A DNA stretch of 54,035 nucleotides from Bordetella parapertussis (GTDB lineage: Bacteria; Pseudomonadota; Gammaproteobacteria; Burkholderiales; Burkholderiaceae_C): contig CAMCTC010000022.1 of assembly GCA_945878355.1 (NCBI GenBank), forward strand, positions 1 to 54,035, given 5' to 3'. The notes beneath the pieces are model-generated. The model ran no database searches. It saw only the letters and a program-made list of their open reading frames with translations, and was not told the origin of the DNA. Below, piece after piece: positions 8,839-19,380 of this stretch (its first letter is position 1; each line of letters starts with the position of its first letter). Made by a program: the position numbers and the translations under genes.

Positions 8839-9501
8839 TCAAAATGCGGTGTATCGCCCCGGCTTGTGGTTGACAGCGAGCGCGAAGTTCATCGCCACCG
8901 CGGCGACGATGGACAGCAGACCTTGTTGCCAATCCATCCAGGGCAGGGCGCAGACCAGGATCGTGCAGTCGATGGCCATCTGCACCAGGCCGGCGCGCCA
9001 GCCGAATCTGTCCTGCAGCCACAGCACCAGCACGTTCAAGCCGCCCAGGCTGGCTTTGTGGCGGAACAGCATGATGAATCCCGCACCCGCCAGCAAGCCG
9101 CCAGCCACCGCGGCGAAAACCGGCGCGACATGGCCCAGCGCCAGCCAGCCCGGCATGGCCTCGGTCAACACCGACAGCAGCGCCACCGCGGCAAAGGTCT
9201 TGAGCGTGAAGCGCGGCCCCAGGCGCTGCCAGGCCAGCGCGTAAAACGGCAGGTTGATCAAAAAGAACAGTGTGCCGAAACGCCAGCCTGTGGCGTGGTT
9301 GAGCAAGATCGCGATGCCTGCGGTGCCGCCGGTCATCAAGCCAGCGTGGCGCAACAGCACCACGCCGATCGCAACAAACAATGTGCCGGTGGCCAAGCCT
9401 TGCAGGTCATCAAACAGGCTGTGGCGCTGGCCGGCCAGCGGGGGCGGCGGCGACACCGCGGCGTCGGTGGTTCGGGTGACCTCGGCAACGACCTCGGCCA
9501 T
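8839..9501 (-). CDS. YitT-family membrane protein
   Basis: A 220-residue inner-membrane protein with about five to six hydrophobic spans. The family signature is visible in LLRHAGLMTGGTAGIAILLNH and the later RHKASLGGLNVLVLWLQDRFGW, both typical of the YitT/DUF161 family. Function is not established for this family. ATG at 9501 shares one base with the stop of the upstream DUF2788 gene (TGATG), indicating translational coupling; a GTG three bases earlier is the only alternative. Last gene of the map-glnD-mnmH strand run. Confidence 0.8.
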   Translation of the reverse strand: MAEVVAEVTRTTDAAVSPPPPLAGQRHSLFDDLQGLATGTLFVAIGVVLLRHAGLMTGGTAGIAILLNHATGWRFGTLFFLINLPFYALAWQRLGPRFTLKTFAAVALLSVLTEAMPGWLALGHVAPVFAAVAGGLLAGAGFIMLFRHKASLGGLNVLVLWLQDRFGWRAGLVQMAIDCTILVCALPWMDWQQGLLSIVAAVAMNFALAVNHKPGRYTAF

Positions 9502-9719
9502 CACTCGACGATTCCCGCGATGAAATATTTGATCATGCCCTTGGCGGCAAAGCCCAACAGGCCGAAGCCCAGCCCCAGCAGCAGCACGAAGGTGCCGAGC
9601 CTGCCAGCCTTGGATTCACGCGCCAACTGCAGGATGATGAACACCATGTAGAGCATGAAGGCGCTGACCCCGAAGGTCAGGCCAAACCATGCCACCTGCT
9701 CCTCGTTGTAGCCGAACAT
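9501..9719 (-). CDS. DUF2788 small membrane protein
   Basis: A 72-residue protein with two hydrophobic segments (FGLTFGVSAFMLYMVFII and TFVLLLGLGFGLLGFAA) separated by a short charged linker (ARESKAGR). It starts MFGYNEEQVAWFGL, the characteristic opening of DUF2788 proteins of beta- and gammaproteobacteria. Function unknown. It is coupled to the following YitT-like gene and lies 14 bases downstream of the DUF2189 gene's stop, so the three membrane-protein genes are probably co-transcribed. Confidence 0.82.
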   Translation of the reverse strand: MFGYNEEQVAWFGLTFGVSAFMLYMVFIILQLARESKAGRLGTFVLLLGLGFGLLGFAAKGMIKYFIAGIVE

Positions 9720-9733
9720 GTTCGGGCATCGAT

Positions 9734-10516
9734 TCAGGTTTGCGCCGTGGCGTCGGCTGCTGGGCTGATGAGGTCGCGGTAAGCATGCCAGCTCGCATGC
9801 GCCAGCCAAGGGGCGATCACCAGCAAGCCACCAGTGGCCAGGCCCAACACGGTCAGCGCCATCAACAGCGCGGCCCACAGCGCCATCGGCAGCGGGTGGG
9901 TCTGCACCACGCGCCAACTCGTCAGCACGGCCGCCAGCACGCTCACCCGCTGGTCCTGCAGCAGCGGGATCGCCACCACGCTGCTGGCGTAGACCGGCGC
10001 CGCCAGCAAAGCGCCCATGGCCAGCCAGACCTCGAACAAGATCGAGCGGTCGTTGAGCACCACGATGCGCAGAAAGTCCAGCGGTGTTCGAACCGGCGCC
10101 GGTGCAAAGCCGGTGATCAGCGATGCCGAGGTCAGGACCCAGCCGGTGCCGGCCAATGCCAGCAGCAAGCCGAAAACGACCAATCGGCGCTCGGGCTTCC
10201 AGGCCTTCGCGGCCACCGACAGCGTCGCGCGTTGGCCTTGCTCGATCGCCCGGCTGATCGCGTACAGACCGGCGGCCAGGATGGGCGCGACCAGCAGAAA
10301 ACCGCTGAAAGCACCCGACAGCAGCCAGAATCTGTCGTGCGCCAGCCAGACCAGCAGCGCGCCGAAAGCGCTCAACGCCAGACCGTGCAGCAGGCCGGGG
10401 ACAGGGCAGCGCATCAAGTCGCGCCAACCCCGTGCCAGCCAGGCCAGCGGCCGCAGCAAAGGGATGGGCCGCATGCCGAAGCTGCGGGATTCAACGAGGG
10501 CAGGGCTGTCTGGCAT
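9734..10516 (-). CDS. DUF2189 membrane protein
   Basis: A 260-residue polytopic protein with about six membrane spans, beginning MPDSPALVESRSFGMRPIPL and carrying the DUF2189-type stretch GAFSGFLLVAPILAAGLYAISR followed by a soluble loop and paired spans near the end (GLATGGLLVIAPWLAHASWHAYRDL, described here by its GxL-IAPWLAHASWHAYRDL tail). Function unknown; members often sit beside respiratory or cytochrome genes. ATG at 10516 is chosen over an upstream in-frame TTG (10588) because the domain starts just after it. Confidence 0.75.
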   Translation of the reverse strand: MPDSPALVESRSFGMRPIPLLRPLAWLARGWRDLMRCPVPGLLHGLALSAFGALLVWLAHDRFWLLSGAFSGFLLVAPILAAGLYAISRAIEQGQRATLSVAAKAWKPERRLVVFGLLLALAGTGWVLTSASLITGFAPAPVRTPLDFLRIVVLNDRSILFEVWLAMGALLAAPVYASSVVAIPLLQDQRVSVLAAVLTSWRVVQTHPLPMALWAALLMALTVLGLATGGLLVIAPWLAHASWHAYRDLISPAADATAQT

Positions 10517-10596
10517 CGCGGCGTGGGGTCTTGGATGATGTGCGCTGGGCGCCCGAGCTGGCTTGATCCTGGGCAGGCTGCGAATCAACAGACCGG

Positions 10597-11667
10597 CTAT
10601 CGCGCCAAGTCGCCGGTCAGCAGGCTGCGTGCGGCCTTGTGCATCGCTGCTTGGCCGCCATTGACCAGCAGCACCTCAGGCGCTTGGGCATAGCCCGCGA
10701 AATGGCGGTCTATCGACCGCAGGTAGAGCGGGTCGTAGTGCTCGAGCATCATCGCGCCGAAGACCTCGGCCCAGGCGCCGGCCCGGGCCATCGCCTGCCA
10801 GCGGCCGACCGTCTCGCGGCCTCGCAACTCGATCAAGCCGTCGAGCAGCGCGCAAAAACGCGCTGCATCGGTGGCGAAGTAACCGTAGTCCTCGAGCAGC
10901 AACTCGATCCGCGCAGCGTCTGGCATCACGACCCGCAGCACCGGGCTGTGGTGGTGCATGCGGTCGATCAGCGAGTCTGGTATCTGCAGCCGACCGATCT
11001 TCTTGCTCTCGCTCTCGACATACACCGCTCGTCCGGGCTCGAGCAAGTGCAGCGCCTGCCACAGCAGCGAGTCGAAATGCTTTTGACTCGGCTGCGGCTG
11101 GCCGGGTATGCCGCCCAGGATCGATCCTCGGTGGCAGGCCAGCGCTTCGAGGTCGAGCACCTGCGCGCCTTCTGCGGCCAAGGCCTGCAGCAGCCGGGTC
11201 TTGCCGCTGCCGGTGCGCCCTGCGAGCACCCGGAAATCGAAGCGTGCCGGCCAATCGACCAGGTCTTGCCGAACCACGGTGCGAAAACCCTTGTAGCCGC
11301 CGGCGAGCTTGGCGCTGCGAAACCCGATCTGGTCGAGAAACCAGGCCAGTGATCCCGAGCGCTGGCCACCGCGCCAACAGTAGACCAGCGGTTGCCAGTC
11401 GCGCGGCTTGTCGGCGATCCAACGCTCCAGGTGGTTGGCGATGTTGCGCGCAGCGATGACCGCACCGAGCTTGCGCGCTTCCAGTGCCGAGGTCTGCACG
11501 TAGAGCGTTCCCACGATGCGGCGTTGCTCGTCGTCGAGCACCGGCCAATTGACCGCGCCGGGCAAATGGTCGAGTTCGAATTCGGCCGGCGAACGCACAT
11601 CGATGATGGCGTCGAAAAGACCGAGGTTGGCGGCAGCTTCTGCCGACGTGATGTTGCGCAAGGCCAT
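10597..11667 (-). CDS. mnmH: tRNA 2-selenouridine / geranyl-2-thiouridine synthase
   Basis: MnmH (SelU, YbbB) replaces sulfur by selenium at the wobble uridine of certain tRNAs, using selenophosphate. The 356-residue protein has an N-terminal rhodanese domain with the catalytic Cys97 in YCWRGGQRS (same position as in E. coli) and a C-terminal P-loop domain with GRTGSGKT at about residues 150-157. IIDVRSPAEFELDHLPGA at the N-terminus is also a rhodanese hallmark. It starts 6 bases after the glnD stop, so it is likely in the same transcript. No selD is in the window. Confidence 0.93.
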   Translation of the reverse strand: MALRNITSAEAAANLGLFDAIIDVRSPAEFELDHLPGAVNWPVLDDEQRRIVGTLYVQTSALEARKLGAVIAARNIANHLERWIADKPRDWQPLVYCWRGGQRSGSLAWFLDQIGFRSAKLAGGYKGFRTVVRQDLVDWPARFDFRVLAGRTGSGKTRLLQALAAEGAQVLDLEALACHRGSILGGIPGQPQPSQKHFDSLLWQALHLLEPGRAVYVESESKKIGRLQIPDSLIDRMHHHSPVLRVVMPDAARIELLLEDYGYFATDAARFCALLDGLIELRGRETVGRWQAMARAGAWAEVFGAMMLEHYDPLYLRSIDRHFAGYAQAPEVLLVNGGQAAMHKAARSLLTGDLAR

Positions 11668-11673
11668 GGCGAT

Positions 11674-14295
11674 TCAGCGCAGCGGCGCTGCAGCGTCGAG
11701 CAACTCGGACTCGATCTGCAACTGAGCCCGGGTCTGTTGCAGCGCCAGTCCGTCGACCAGAAAAGTGTCTTCGACCCGCTCGCCCAGTGTCGTGACCTTG
11801 GCCAGCTGCAGGTTGACGTTGTGGCGTGCCAGCACCCGGGCGATGCCATAGAGCAAGCCTGAGCGGTCGCTGGTGCTGACCGATAGCAGCCAGCGCTGGG
11901 CGCGCTCATCGGGCCGCAGCGAGACGCGCGGTGTGACGGGGAATGACTTGACGCGCCTCGACACCCGGCCTCGGCTGGGCTCAGGCAGCGGCCCTTGGCT
12001 CTCAAGCGCGAGCGTGAGCTGGTTTTCGATCAACGAGATCAGGTCGCGGTAGCTGCTGGGGTCTGCCGCTTCGCACTGCGGATGCGTGACCTGAAAAGTG
12101 TCTAGCGCGAAACCGGTCCGGCTGGTGTGGACCTTGGCGTCCTGGATCGAGAAACCCGCGCCGTCGAAATAGCCACAGATGCGGACGAAGACATCGGGCC
12201 GGTCGGGCGCGTACACCAGCACCTGCAAGCCGTCGCCCAGCGGCGACGGCCTGACCCTGACCACTGCGATCGCCGTGTCGATGTGGCGCCACAGCGCGCG
12301 GGCATGCCAGGCGATCTCGCTCGGATCGTGGCGCGCAAAGTAGCTCAGCTCCAGCGTCTTCCACAGCGGCAACTCGGTACCGGGCAGCGCGCTGTGCAAG
12401 GCCAGGATCTGCCGCGCCTCTTGCTTGCGGGCCTCCAGATCGGCGTCCAGGTTGGGTCGGGCGCCGCCCAGCGCACGCAAGGTGTAGCGAAACAGGTCTT
12501 CGAGCAGCTTGCCTTTCCAGGCGTTCCAGACCTTCGGGCTGGTGCCGCGGATGTCGGCCACGGTCAGCAGGTACAGCGCCGTCAGCCGCCGTACATCGCC
12601 CACCTTGTTGGCAAAAGCCCGGATCACGTCGGGGTCCGACAAGTCCTCTTTTTGCGCCACCGTGCTCATCGTCAGGTGGTGCTTGACCAGAAACTCGGCC
12701 AGCGCGCTGTCTTCCTTGGCAATCCCATGGTCGCGACAGAAGCGCCGCACCTCGAGCGTGCCGAGTTCGGAGTGATCGCCGCCTCGGCCTTTGGCAACGT
12801 CGTGGAACAGCGCTGCGACGTAGAGCAGCCAAGGCTTGTCCCATTCGCTGGCCAGCTGCGAGCAAAACGGGTACTCGTGGGCATGCTCCGGGATGAAGAA
12901 GCGCCGCATGTTGCGCAGCACCATCAGGATGTGCTGGTCCACCGTGTAGACGTGGAACAGGTCGTGCTGCATGCGGCCGACGATGCGGCGAAAGACCCAG
13001 AGGTAGCGACCCAGCACCGAGGTCTGGTTCAGCAGTCGCAACGCGCGCGTGATGCCTTGCGGCTCGCGCAGCAAGTCCATGAACTGCGCGCGGTTGACCG
13101 GGTCGCGCCGGAAGGCCGTGCCCATCACCTGGCGCGAGTTGTAGAGCGCGCGCAGCGTGCGGGCCGACAGACCTTGAATACCGGGGTTTTGCTGAAAGAC
13201 CAGGAAAGTCTCAAGAATGGTCTGCGGCTGGTTGACGTAGAGCTCGTCGCTCGCCACCTCGAGCATGCCGGCGCGGTCGAAGAAGTGCTCGTTGATGCGC
13301 CGCATCGGCGCGGCTTCGCTGGCGTTGACGCGCTCCTCGATGTTGAGCATCAGGATCTGGTTGAGTTGGCTCACCGCCTTGGCCGCCCAGTAATAGTGGT
13401 GCATCAGCACCTCGGACGGTCTGGCGCTTCGGCTGTTGTGGTAGCCGAAGCTCTCGGCCACGGCGGTCTGCAGATCGAACACCAACCGGTCCTCGCGCCG
13501 GCCCGCCACCGCGTGCAGCCGGGCCCGGATCAGCTTGAGCGTGCCCTCGTTGCGTTGCAGCTGCTTGACCTCGAAAGCCGTGATCAAGCCGTTGGCGGCA
13601 AGCTCGGACCAGTTGCGGCCGAGCCCGGCAGCGCGAGCGACCCAGGTCACGGTCTGCAGGTCGCGCAGGCCGCCGGGGCTTTCCTTGCAGTTGGGCTCCA
13701 GCGAATAGGGCGTGTTCTCGTACTTGGTGTGACGCTGCTGCATCTCTAGCGTCTTGGCGCGCAGAAAAGCCTTGGGGTCCATCAGCGCGGTGGTCTCGCG
13801 CTGGAAGGTCGCGAACAGCTTGCGCGCACCGCACACCGGGCGAGACTCGAGCATGGCAGTCTGTACCGTGACATCGGCTTTGGCCTCGGCCACGCAGTCC
13901 GCGACGGTTCGCACGGCAGAGCCGATCTCCAGCCCAATGTCCCAGCAAGCGGTGATGAAGGACTCCAGCGCCGCCTTGAGCGCGCTGCCGGCCTCGGGAG
14001 CGGCATCGTCAGGCAGCAGGACGAGCACGTCGACGTCGCTGTACGGCAGCAATTCGCCGCGGCCATAGCCACCCACCGCGACCAGCGTGGCGCTGGCCGG
14101 CAGGCCGCTCTGTGTCCACAGCTGCGTCAATGTCGCGTCGACATGACGCGTCAGCGCCTTGATCATTCGAGTGGCCACCGGCGCGGTCGCGCGGCTGGCC
14201 ATGAAGTGCTCGATCAGCGATTTCTTGCCGTCGCGGAACTGGCTGCGCAGCGTCGCGATGTCTGTCGCCGGGTCGCGTGGCAATTCAGCCGCCAT
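11674..14295 (-). CDS. glnD: Bifunctional uridylyltransferase/uridylyl-removing enzyme GlnD
   Basis: Senses glutamine and controls nitrogen assimilation by uridylylating or deuridylylating PII (GlnB/GlnK). The 873 residues show the expected order: nucleotidyltransferase domain with GGYGRGELLPYSDVDVL at about residue 75 (catalytic Asp pair in SDVDVL), the GlnD linker domain, an HD phosphohydrolase domain with LFHDVAKGRGGDHSELG near residue 500, and two C-terminal ACT domains that bind glutamine. The frame continues open to 14412, but ATG at 14295 leaves 20 bases after the map stop and matches the family N-terminus. Confidence 0.97.
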   Translation of the reverse strand: MAAELPRDPATDIATLRSQFRDGKKSLIEHFMASRATAPVATRMIKALTRHVDATLTQLWTQSGLPASATLVAVGGYGRGELLPYSDVDVLVLLPDDAAPEAGSALKAALESFITACWDIGLEIGSAVRTVADCVAEAKADVTVQTAMLESRPVCGARKLFATFQRETTALMDPKAFLRAKTLEMQQRHTKYENTPYSLEPNCKESPGGLRDLQTVTWVARAAGLGRNWSELAANGLITAFEVKQLQRNEGTLKLIRARLHAVAGRREDRLVFDLQTAVAESFGYHNSRSARPSEVLMHHYYWAAKAVSQLNQILMLNIEERVNASEAAPMRRINEHFFDRAGMLEVASDELYVNQPQTILETFLVFQQNPGIQGLSARTLRALYNSRQVMGTAFRRDPVNRAQFMDLLREPQGITRALRLLNQTSVLGRYLWVFRRIVGRMQHDLFHVYTVDQHILMVLRNMRRFFIPEHAHEYPFCSQLASEWDKPWLLYVAALFHDVAKGRGGDHSELGTLEVRRFCRDHGIAKEDSALAEFLVKHHLTMSTVAQKEDLSDPDVIRAFANKVGDVRRLTALYLLTVADIRGTSPKVWNAWKGKLLEDLFRYTLRALGGARPNLDADLEARKQEARQILALHSALPGTELPLWKTLELSYFARHDPSEIAWHARALWRHIDTAIAVVRVRPSPLGDGLQVLVYAPDRPDVFVRICGYFDGAGFSIQDAKVHTSRTGFALDTFQVTHPQCEAADPSSYRDLISLIENQLTLALESQGPLPEPSRGRVSRRVKSFPVTPRVSLRPDERAQRWLLSVSTSDRSGLLYGIARVLARHNVNLQLAKVTTLGERVEDTFLVDGLALQQTRAQLQIESELLDAAAPLR

Positions 14296-14315
14296 AGCTG
14301 CAGCTCGCGCGTCGC

Positions 14316-15125
14316 TCAAACCGCCGCGACGAAGGCCGGGGGCTGCGGTGATCCTGCGGACAGCGTCAGCACCTCGTAGCCGGTTTCGGTGACGAGCACC
14401 GTGTGCTCCCACTGGGCTGACAGCGACCGGTCCTTGGTGACGATGGTCCAGCCGTCGCCGAGCTCGCGGATCTCGCGCCGGCCGGCGTTGACCATCGGTT
14501 CGATCGTGAAGATCATGCCTGGCACCAGCATCTCCAAAGTGCCCGGCCGGCCGTAGTGCAGCACTTGTGGATCTTCATGGAATTTGGCGCCAATGCCGTG
14601 GCCGCAAAATTCTCGAACGATCGAGAAGCCCTGGTTCTCGGTGAAGACCTGGATCGCGTGGCCGATGTCGCCCAGGCGAACGCCGGGTTTGACCTTGGCA
14701 ATGCCTTTCCACATCGATTCGTAGGTCAGCGCGCACAAGCGCTTGGCGGCGATCGAGCCCTCGCCGACGATGAACATCCGGCTGGTGTCGCCGTGCCAGC
14801 CCTCTTTGATCACCGTGACATCGATGTTGACGATGTCACCGCTCTTGAGCGGCTTGTCGTTCGGGATGCCATGGCAGACCTGGTGGTTGATCGAGGTGCA
14901 GATCGACTTGGGGTAGGGCACATAGCCTGGTGGCTGGTAGTTCAGCGGTGCCGGGATGCCTTGTTGGACGTTGACGATGTGGTCATGCGCGAGCTTGTCG
15001 AGCTGCTCGGTGCTGACACCGGGCTTGACATGCGGTGTCAGCATGTCGAGCACTTCCGAGGCCAGGCGGCCTGCGATTCGCATGCCTTCGATCTCGGCGG
15101 CTTGGGTCTTGAGGGTGATGGCCAT
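14316..15125 (-). CDS. map: Methionine aminopeptidase, type I
   Basis: Removes the initiator methionine from nascent proteins. The 269-residue protein has all five dinuclear metal ligands: Asp102 (NIDVTV), Asp113 (HGDTSRMF), His176 (FCGHGIG), Glu209 (TIEPMV) and Glu240 (QWEHTVLV). Each sits five residues later than in the E. coli enzyme, so the spacing is fully conserved. It heads the minus-strand map-glnD-mnmH run and is divergent from purL, 112 bases away. Confidence 0.97.
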   Translation of the reverse strand: MAITLKTQAAEIEGMRIAGRLASEVLDMLTPHVKPGVSTEQLDKLAHDHIVNVQQGIPAPLNYQPPGYVPYPKSICTSINHQVCHGIPNDKPLKSGDIVNIDVTVIKEGWHGDTSRMFIVGEGSIAAKRLCALTYESMWKGIAKVKPGVRLGDIGHAIQVFTENQGFSIVREFCGHGIGAKFHEDPQVLHYGRPGTLEMLVPGMIFTIEPMVNAGRREIRELGDGWTIVTKDRSLSAQWEHTVLVTETGYEVLTLSAGSPQPPAFVAAV

Positions 15126-15237
15126 GGGTCAAATTATCCCACCTCAAAGTAGAATGCTAGGTTTCCACGGGCATGGCCCTTGCGCGGCGCTCAGCCCGAG
15201 CGTCGCCTGTCGCGGTCTGCCCCCAAGCCCGCCCGCC

Positions 15238-18200
15238 ATGTCGTCATCCCGCTCGAATCCGGTTCAGCCGCTGTTGTGTTTCGAGGGTGGCAACGCACTC
15301 TCGGCGTTTCGCGCCCAGGCTTTGCTGGCCCGCTTGCAGGCCGTCAATGGCCGGATCATCGGCGTGACAGCGCGTCATGTGCACTGGGTGATGACCGCCC
15401 CTTGCGCAACAGCCGATTTGGCTCGTTTGGCCGCATTGCTGCAATACGGTGACCCTTTGCCGGCCGACGCCGACCTCGGCGGCGCGCTGGTGCTGGTGAT
15501 GCCTCGCCTGGGCACGGTCTCGCCCTGGGCCAGCAAGGCCACCGACATCGCCCGCAACTGCGGCCTGGCGCTGCACCGGGTCGAGCGCGTGACCGAGTTC
15601 CGGCTCAGCGTCAAGCCGGGTCTGTTCAGCGCCAAGCCGCTCAGCGCCGAGGAGCTGCAGGCCTGCGGTGCGCAGTTGCACGACCGCATGACCGAGAGCG
15701 TGGCCTACGAGCGCGATGCCGCGCACGCCTTGTTCGACGAGCAGGCCGCCGAGCCGCTGGTCCATGTCGATGTGCTGGGGCTGGGCGCTGGCGGTGGCCG
15801 CGAGGCGCTGGTTCGCGCCAACGCCGAGTTCGGCCTGGCATTGAGCGCTGACGAAATCGATTACCTGGTGGACGCTTTCACCACGCTTGGGCGCAACCCC
15901 AGCGATGTCGAGCTGATGATGTTCGCCCAGGCCAACAGCGAGCATTGCCGGCACAAGATCTTCAACGCCGATTTCCGCATCGACGGGGTCGACCAGCCGC
16001 TGTCTATGTTCGGCATGATCCGCAACACCGAGAAGCTCGCGCCGCAACACAGCATCGTCGCCTACAGCGACAACGCCGCGGTGATGGAAGGTGGGCCGGT
16101 GCAGCGCTGGGCGCCGTACACCGACGGTGCAGCATCGTCGGGTGCGCCGATGTACCGCGCGGAGCATGAGACCTCGCATGTGCTGATGAAGGTCGAGACG
16201 CACAACCACCCGACCGCAATCTCGCCTTTTCCGGGGGCAGCGACCGGTGCCGGTGGCGAGATCCGCGACGAGGGTGCGACCGGCCGTGGCTCCAGTCCCA
16301 AGGCTGGCTTGACCGGGTTTTCGGTCTCCAACCTGCACCTGCCCGGGCTCGACGAGCCCTGGGAGCGCGCCCCTGTCGGCAAGCCCGACCACATTGCCAG
16401 CGCGCTGCAGATCATGATCGACGGCCCACTCGGTGGCGCGGCCTTCAACAACGAATTCGGCCGACCCAATCTGGCGGGCTATTTCCGGGTCTTCGAGCAG
16501 TCGGTGGCCGGCGTTCAGCGCGGCTACCACAAGCCCATCATGATCGCTGGCGGGCTGGGTTCGATCAGCGCAGGTCAGACCCACAAGCTGCAGTTTGGCG
16601 CCGGCACGCTGCTGGTGCAGCTTGGCGGGCCGGGCATGCGCATCGGCATGGGCGGCGGCGCGGCCAGTTCGATGGCGGCCGGCAGCAACACCGAGGCGCT
16701 GGACTTCGATTCGGTGCAGCGCGGCAACCCCGAGATCCAGCGCCGGGCCCAAGAGGTGATCAACCGATGCGCTGCGCTGGGCGAACACAACCCCGTGCTC
16801 GCGATCCACGATGTCGGTGCCGGCGGCATCAGCAATGCCTTCCCAGAGTTGGTCGACGGCGCGGGCAAGGGCGCTCGCTTCGACCTGCGCCAAGTGCCGC
16901 TGGAAGAATCCGGCCTGGCGCCCAAGGAAATCTGGTGCAACGAGAGTCAGGAGCGCTACACGCTGGCGATCGCCCCCGAGGGCTTGGCGCTGTTCGAGCA
17001 GCTGTGCCGGCGTGAACGCTGCCCTTTCGCTGTGGTGGGCGTGACCACCGACGCGCCCGACCTGATCGTCGAGGACGGCCCCGGCGGCGATCCGGTGATC
17101 GCGATGCCGATGGCCGTGCTGCTGGGCAAGCCGCCCAGGACGCAGCGCGACGTGGCGCGTGTGGTGCGCAGCGAGCCAGCGCTGGCGCTGACCGGGCTCA
17201 GGTTCGACGAACTGGCGTTCACCGTGCTGCGACACCCCACGGTGGCGAGCAAGCGCTTTCTGATCACGATCGGCGACCGCAGCGTCGGGGGCTTGAGCCA
17301 CCGCGACCCGATGGTTGGCCCCTGGCAGGTGCCGGTGGCTGACTGCGCGGTCACGCTGGCTGATCACATGGGCCTGCGCGGCGAGGCTTTTGCGCTGGGC
17401 GAGCGCACGCCGCTGGCCGCCATCGACGCACCGGCTTCGGGCCGGATGGCTGTGGGCGAGGCGATCACCAACCTGTTGGCAGCGCCGATCACGCTGTCGC
17501 GCGTCAAGCTTTCGGCCAACTGGATGGCCGCTTGTGGCGAACCCGGCGAGGACGCGGCGCTGTATGACACGGTCAAGGCGGTGGGCATGGAGCTCTGTCC
17601 GGCGCTGGGCATCGGCATCCCGGTCGGCAAGGACAGCTTGTCGATGCGAACCAAATGGACAGCACGGGTCGATCAGGTCGGCGGCGACCAGCCCCGGCAG
17701 GTCACCGCGCCGGTCAGCCTGATCGTCACCGCTTTTGCCACGCTCGACGATGTGCGCGGCACGCTGACGCCGCAGCTGCAGCCTGGCGACACCAGCCTGC
17801 TGCTGATCGACCTGGGCCAGGGCCGAATGCGCATGGCGGGGTCGATGCTGGCGCAGGTGACCGGCCAGTTCGGCTGCGCTTCGCAAGACCGGGTGCCCGA
17901 TCTCGACGATCCGGCCCAACTCAAGGCGCTGGTGGCGGCGATCAACCAATTGCGCGTCGAAGACAAGCTGCTGGCCTACCACGACCGCAGCGACGGCGGG
18001 CTGTGGGCTGCTGCCTGCGAGATGGCGTTTGCTGGTCAGCTGGGCCTGAGCCTGAACGTCGACATGCTGGTCACCGAGGGTGACGGCATCAGCGACAGCC
18101 GGGCCGATATGGGAGACTCGAAGAACTGGGCGGGCCAGGTCGGCGAGCGTCGCAACGAGTTGATGCTCAAAGCCTTGTTCAACGAGGAGCTCGGCGCGCT

Positions 18201-19290
18201 GATCCAGGTGCGTCGCAGCGACCGTGACGCGGTGATGGCGGTGCTGCGCAGCCACGGGCTGTCGCGCCACAGCCATGTGGTGGGCAAGACCAACGAGCGC
18301 GCAGTGGTCGAGGTCTGGCGCGACGCCAAGCCGCAGTTCAGCGCACTATTGCGCGACCTGCAGCAGGCCTGGGACGAAGTCAGCTGGCGCATCGCCAAGC
18401 TGCGCGACAACCCGGCCTGTGCCGACAGCGAGCATGCGGCCGCGGGCCAGCCGGGCGATCCCGGACTGCACCAGCAGCTGAGCTTCGACGCCGCTGAGGA
18501 TGTCGCAGCGCCTTATCTGAACCTGGCACGGCCGCGCATCGCGATCCTGCGAGAGCAGGGCGTGAATTCACAGGTCGAGATGAGTTACGCGGTGGCGCAG
18601 GCCGGTTTCGACAGCTTCGACGTCCACATGAGCGACCTGCAGACCGGCCGCGCCAGCTTGGACCAGTTCCAAGGCCTGGTGGCCTGCGGCGGCTTCAGCT
18701 ATGGCGACACGCTGGGCGCAGGCGAGGGTTGGGCCCGGTCGATCCTGTTCAACCCGGTGTTGATGGACCAATTCGCAGCCTTTTTTGGCCGCCAGGACAC
18801 GCTGGCGCTGGGGGTGTGCAACGGCTGCCAGATGCTGGCTGCGTTGTCGTCGATCATCCCAGGCACCGGCGACTGGCCACGCTTCACCCGCAACAAGAGC
18901 GAGCAGTTCGAGGCCAGGCTCAGCCTGGTCGAGGTGCTCGACAGCCCGTCGCTGTTTTTCACCGGCATGGCCGGCAGCCGTCTGCCCATCGTGGTCTCGC
19001 ACGGCGAAGGCTTCGCCGATTTCTCGCAGCGAGGCAGCCCGGCGACCGTGCAGCGCGCGATGCGCTTTGTCGACCACCAGGGCCAGGCCAGCGAAGCCTA
19101 CCCGTTCAATCCGAACGGCAGCCCGGGTGGTCTGACGGCGGTGACCACGGCCGATGGTCGCATCACCGCGTTGATGCCGCACCCCGAGCGGGTCTTGCGC
19201 CATGCGCAGATGAGCTGGACAGCGGGTGATGTCTCTGCGCACAGCCCTTGGCGGCGGATGTTCGGCAACGCCAGGCGCTGGGTGGGTTGA
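15238..19290 (+). CDS. purL: Phosphoribosylformylglycinamidine synthase (single-chain)
   Basis: Catalyses the ATP- and glutamine-dependent conversion of FGAR to FGAM in purine synthesis. At 1350 residues it is the large single-chain form of proteobacteria: N-terminal PurS-like domain, linker, two AIRS-like synthase halves ([20 protein letters not shown] in the first), and a C-terminal class I glutamine amidotransferase with nucleophile Cys1194 (GVCNGCQML) and the distal PHPER His-Glu near residue 1317. The frame is open 282 bases further upstream across the map gene, but ATG at 15238 fits the family start. No Shine-Dalgarno is apparent at this ATG. Confidence 0.97.
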   Translation: MSSSRSNPVQPLLCFEGGNALSAFRAQALLARLQAVNGRIIGVTARHVHWVMTAPCATADLARLAALLQYGDPLPADADLGGALVLVMPRLGTVSPWASKATDIARNCGLALHRVERVTEFRLSVKPGLFSAKPLSAEELQACGAQLHDRMTESVAYERDAAHALFDEQAAEPLVHVDVLGLGAGGGREALVRANAEFGLALSADEIDYLVDAFTTLGRNPSDVELMMFAQANSEHCRHKIFNADFRIDGVDQPLSMFGMIRNTEKLAPQHSIVAYSDNAAVMEGGPVQRWAPYTDGAASSGAPMYRAEHETSHVLMKVETHNHPTAISPFPGAATGAGGEIRDEGATGRGSSPKAGLTGFSVSNLHLPGLDEPWERAPVGKPDHIASALQIMIDGPLGGAAFNNEFGRPNLAGYFRVFEQSVAGVQRGYHKPIMIAGGLGSISAGQTHKLQFGAGTLLVQLGGPGMRIGMGGGAASSMAAGSNTEALDFDSVQRGNPEIQRRAQEVINRCAALGEHNPVLAIHDVGAGGISNAFPELVDGAGKGARFDLRQVPLEESGLAPKEIWCNESQERYTLAIAPEGLALFEQLCRRERCPFAVVGVTTDAPDLIVEDGPGGDPVIAMPMAVLLGKPPRTQRDVARVVRSEPALALTGLRFDELAFTVLRHPTVASKRFLITIGDRSVGGLSHRDPMVGPWQVPVADCAVTLADHMGLRGEAFALGERTPLAAIDAPASGRMAVGEAITNLLAAPITLSRVKLSANWMAACGEPGEDAALYDTVKAVGMELCPALGIGIPVGKDSLSMRTKWTARVDQVGGDQPRQVTAPVSLIVTAFATLDDVRGTLTPQLQPGDTSLLLIDLGQGRMRMAGSMLAQVTGQFGCASQDRVPDLDDPAQLKALVAAINQLRVEDKLLAYHDRSDGGLWAAACEMAFAGQLGLSLNVDMLVTEGDGISDSRADMGDSKNWAGQVGERRNELMLKALFNEELGALIQVRRSDRDAVMAVLRSHGLSRHSHVVGKTNERAVVEVWRDAKPQFSALLRDLQQAWDEVSWRIAKLRDNPACADSEHAAAGQPGDPGLHQQLSFDAAEDVAAPYLNLARPRIAILREQGVNSQVEMSYAVAQAGFDSFDVHMSDLQTGRASLDQFQGLVACGGFSYGDTLGAGEGWARSILFNPVLMDQFAAFFGRQDTLALGVCNGCQMLAALSSIIPGTGDWPRFTRNKSEQFEARLSLVEVLDSPSLFFTGMAGSRLPIVVSHGEGFADFSQRGSPATVQRAMRFVDHQGQASEAYPFNPNGSPGGLTAVTTADGRITALMPHPERVLRHAQMSWTAGDVSAHSPWRRMFGNARRWVG

Positions 19291-19295
19291 CGCGC

Positions 19296-19326
19296 GTCGC
19301 GCTCGCCGGCACCGCGCTTGCGCGAC
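19296..19326. terminator. Hairpin after purL
   Basis: GTCGCGC (19296-19302) pairs perfectly with GCGCGAC (19320-19326) around a GC-rich 17-base loop, 6 bases after the purL stop. It is followed only by GGATTGGTTT, so the U-tract is weak; termination efficiency is uncertain. Confidence 0.4.
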
Positions 19327-19332
19327 GGATTG

Positions 19333-19346
19333 GTTTATCGCTAAAC
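19333..19346. promoter_or_regulatory. Inverted repeat upstream of the Acg-like gene
   Basis: GTTTA-TCGC-TAAAC is a small perfect inverted repeat in an unusually AT-rich patch 35 bases before the start codon. Position and sequence would suit an operator or -10 region; the MarR regulator encoded just downstream is a candidate binder. This is inference only. Confidence 0.3.
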
Positions 19347-19380
19347 TAAATTCATCGCAACAGTGCCTGGGAGGGCGACG

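Noticed and set aside
12127..13749. A 540-codon plus-strand frame opposite glnD.
   Set aside because: A shadow of GlnD; no start signal and no recognisable domain.
14296..14412. N-terminal extension of GlnD into the map gene.
   Set aside because: The frame is open, but the extra residues are Arg/Gly-rich and overlap map; the ATG at 14295 fits the family.
15244..18276. A 1010-codon open frame antisense to purL.
   Set aside because: In GC-rich DNA long stop-free antisense frames are expected. The sense frame is a complete, motif-perfect PurL; the antisense product is Arg/His/Gln-rich and matches no fold.
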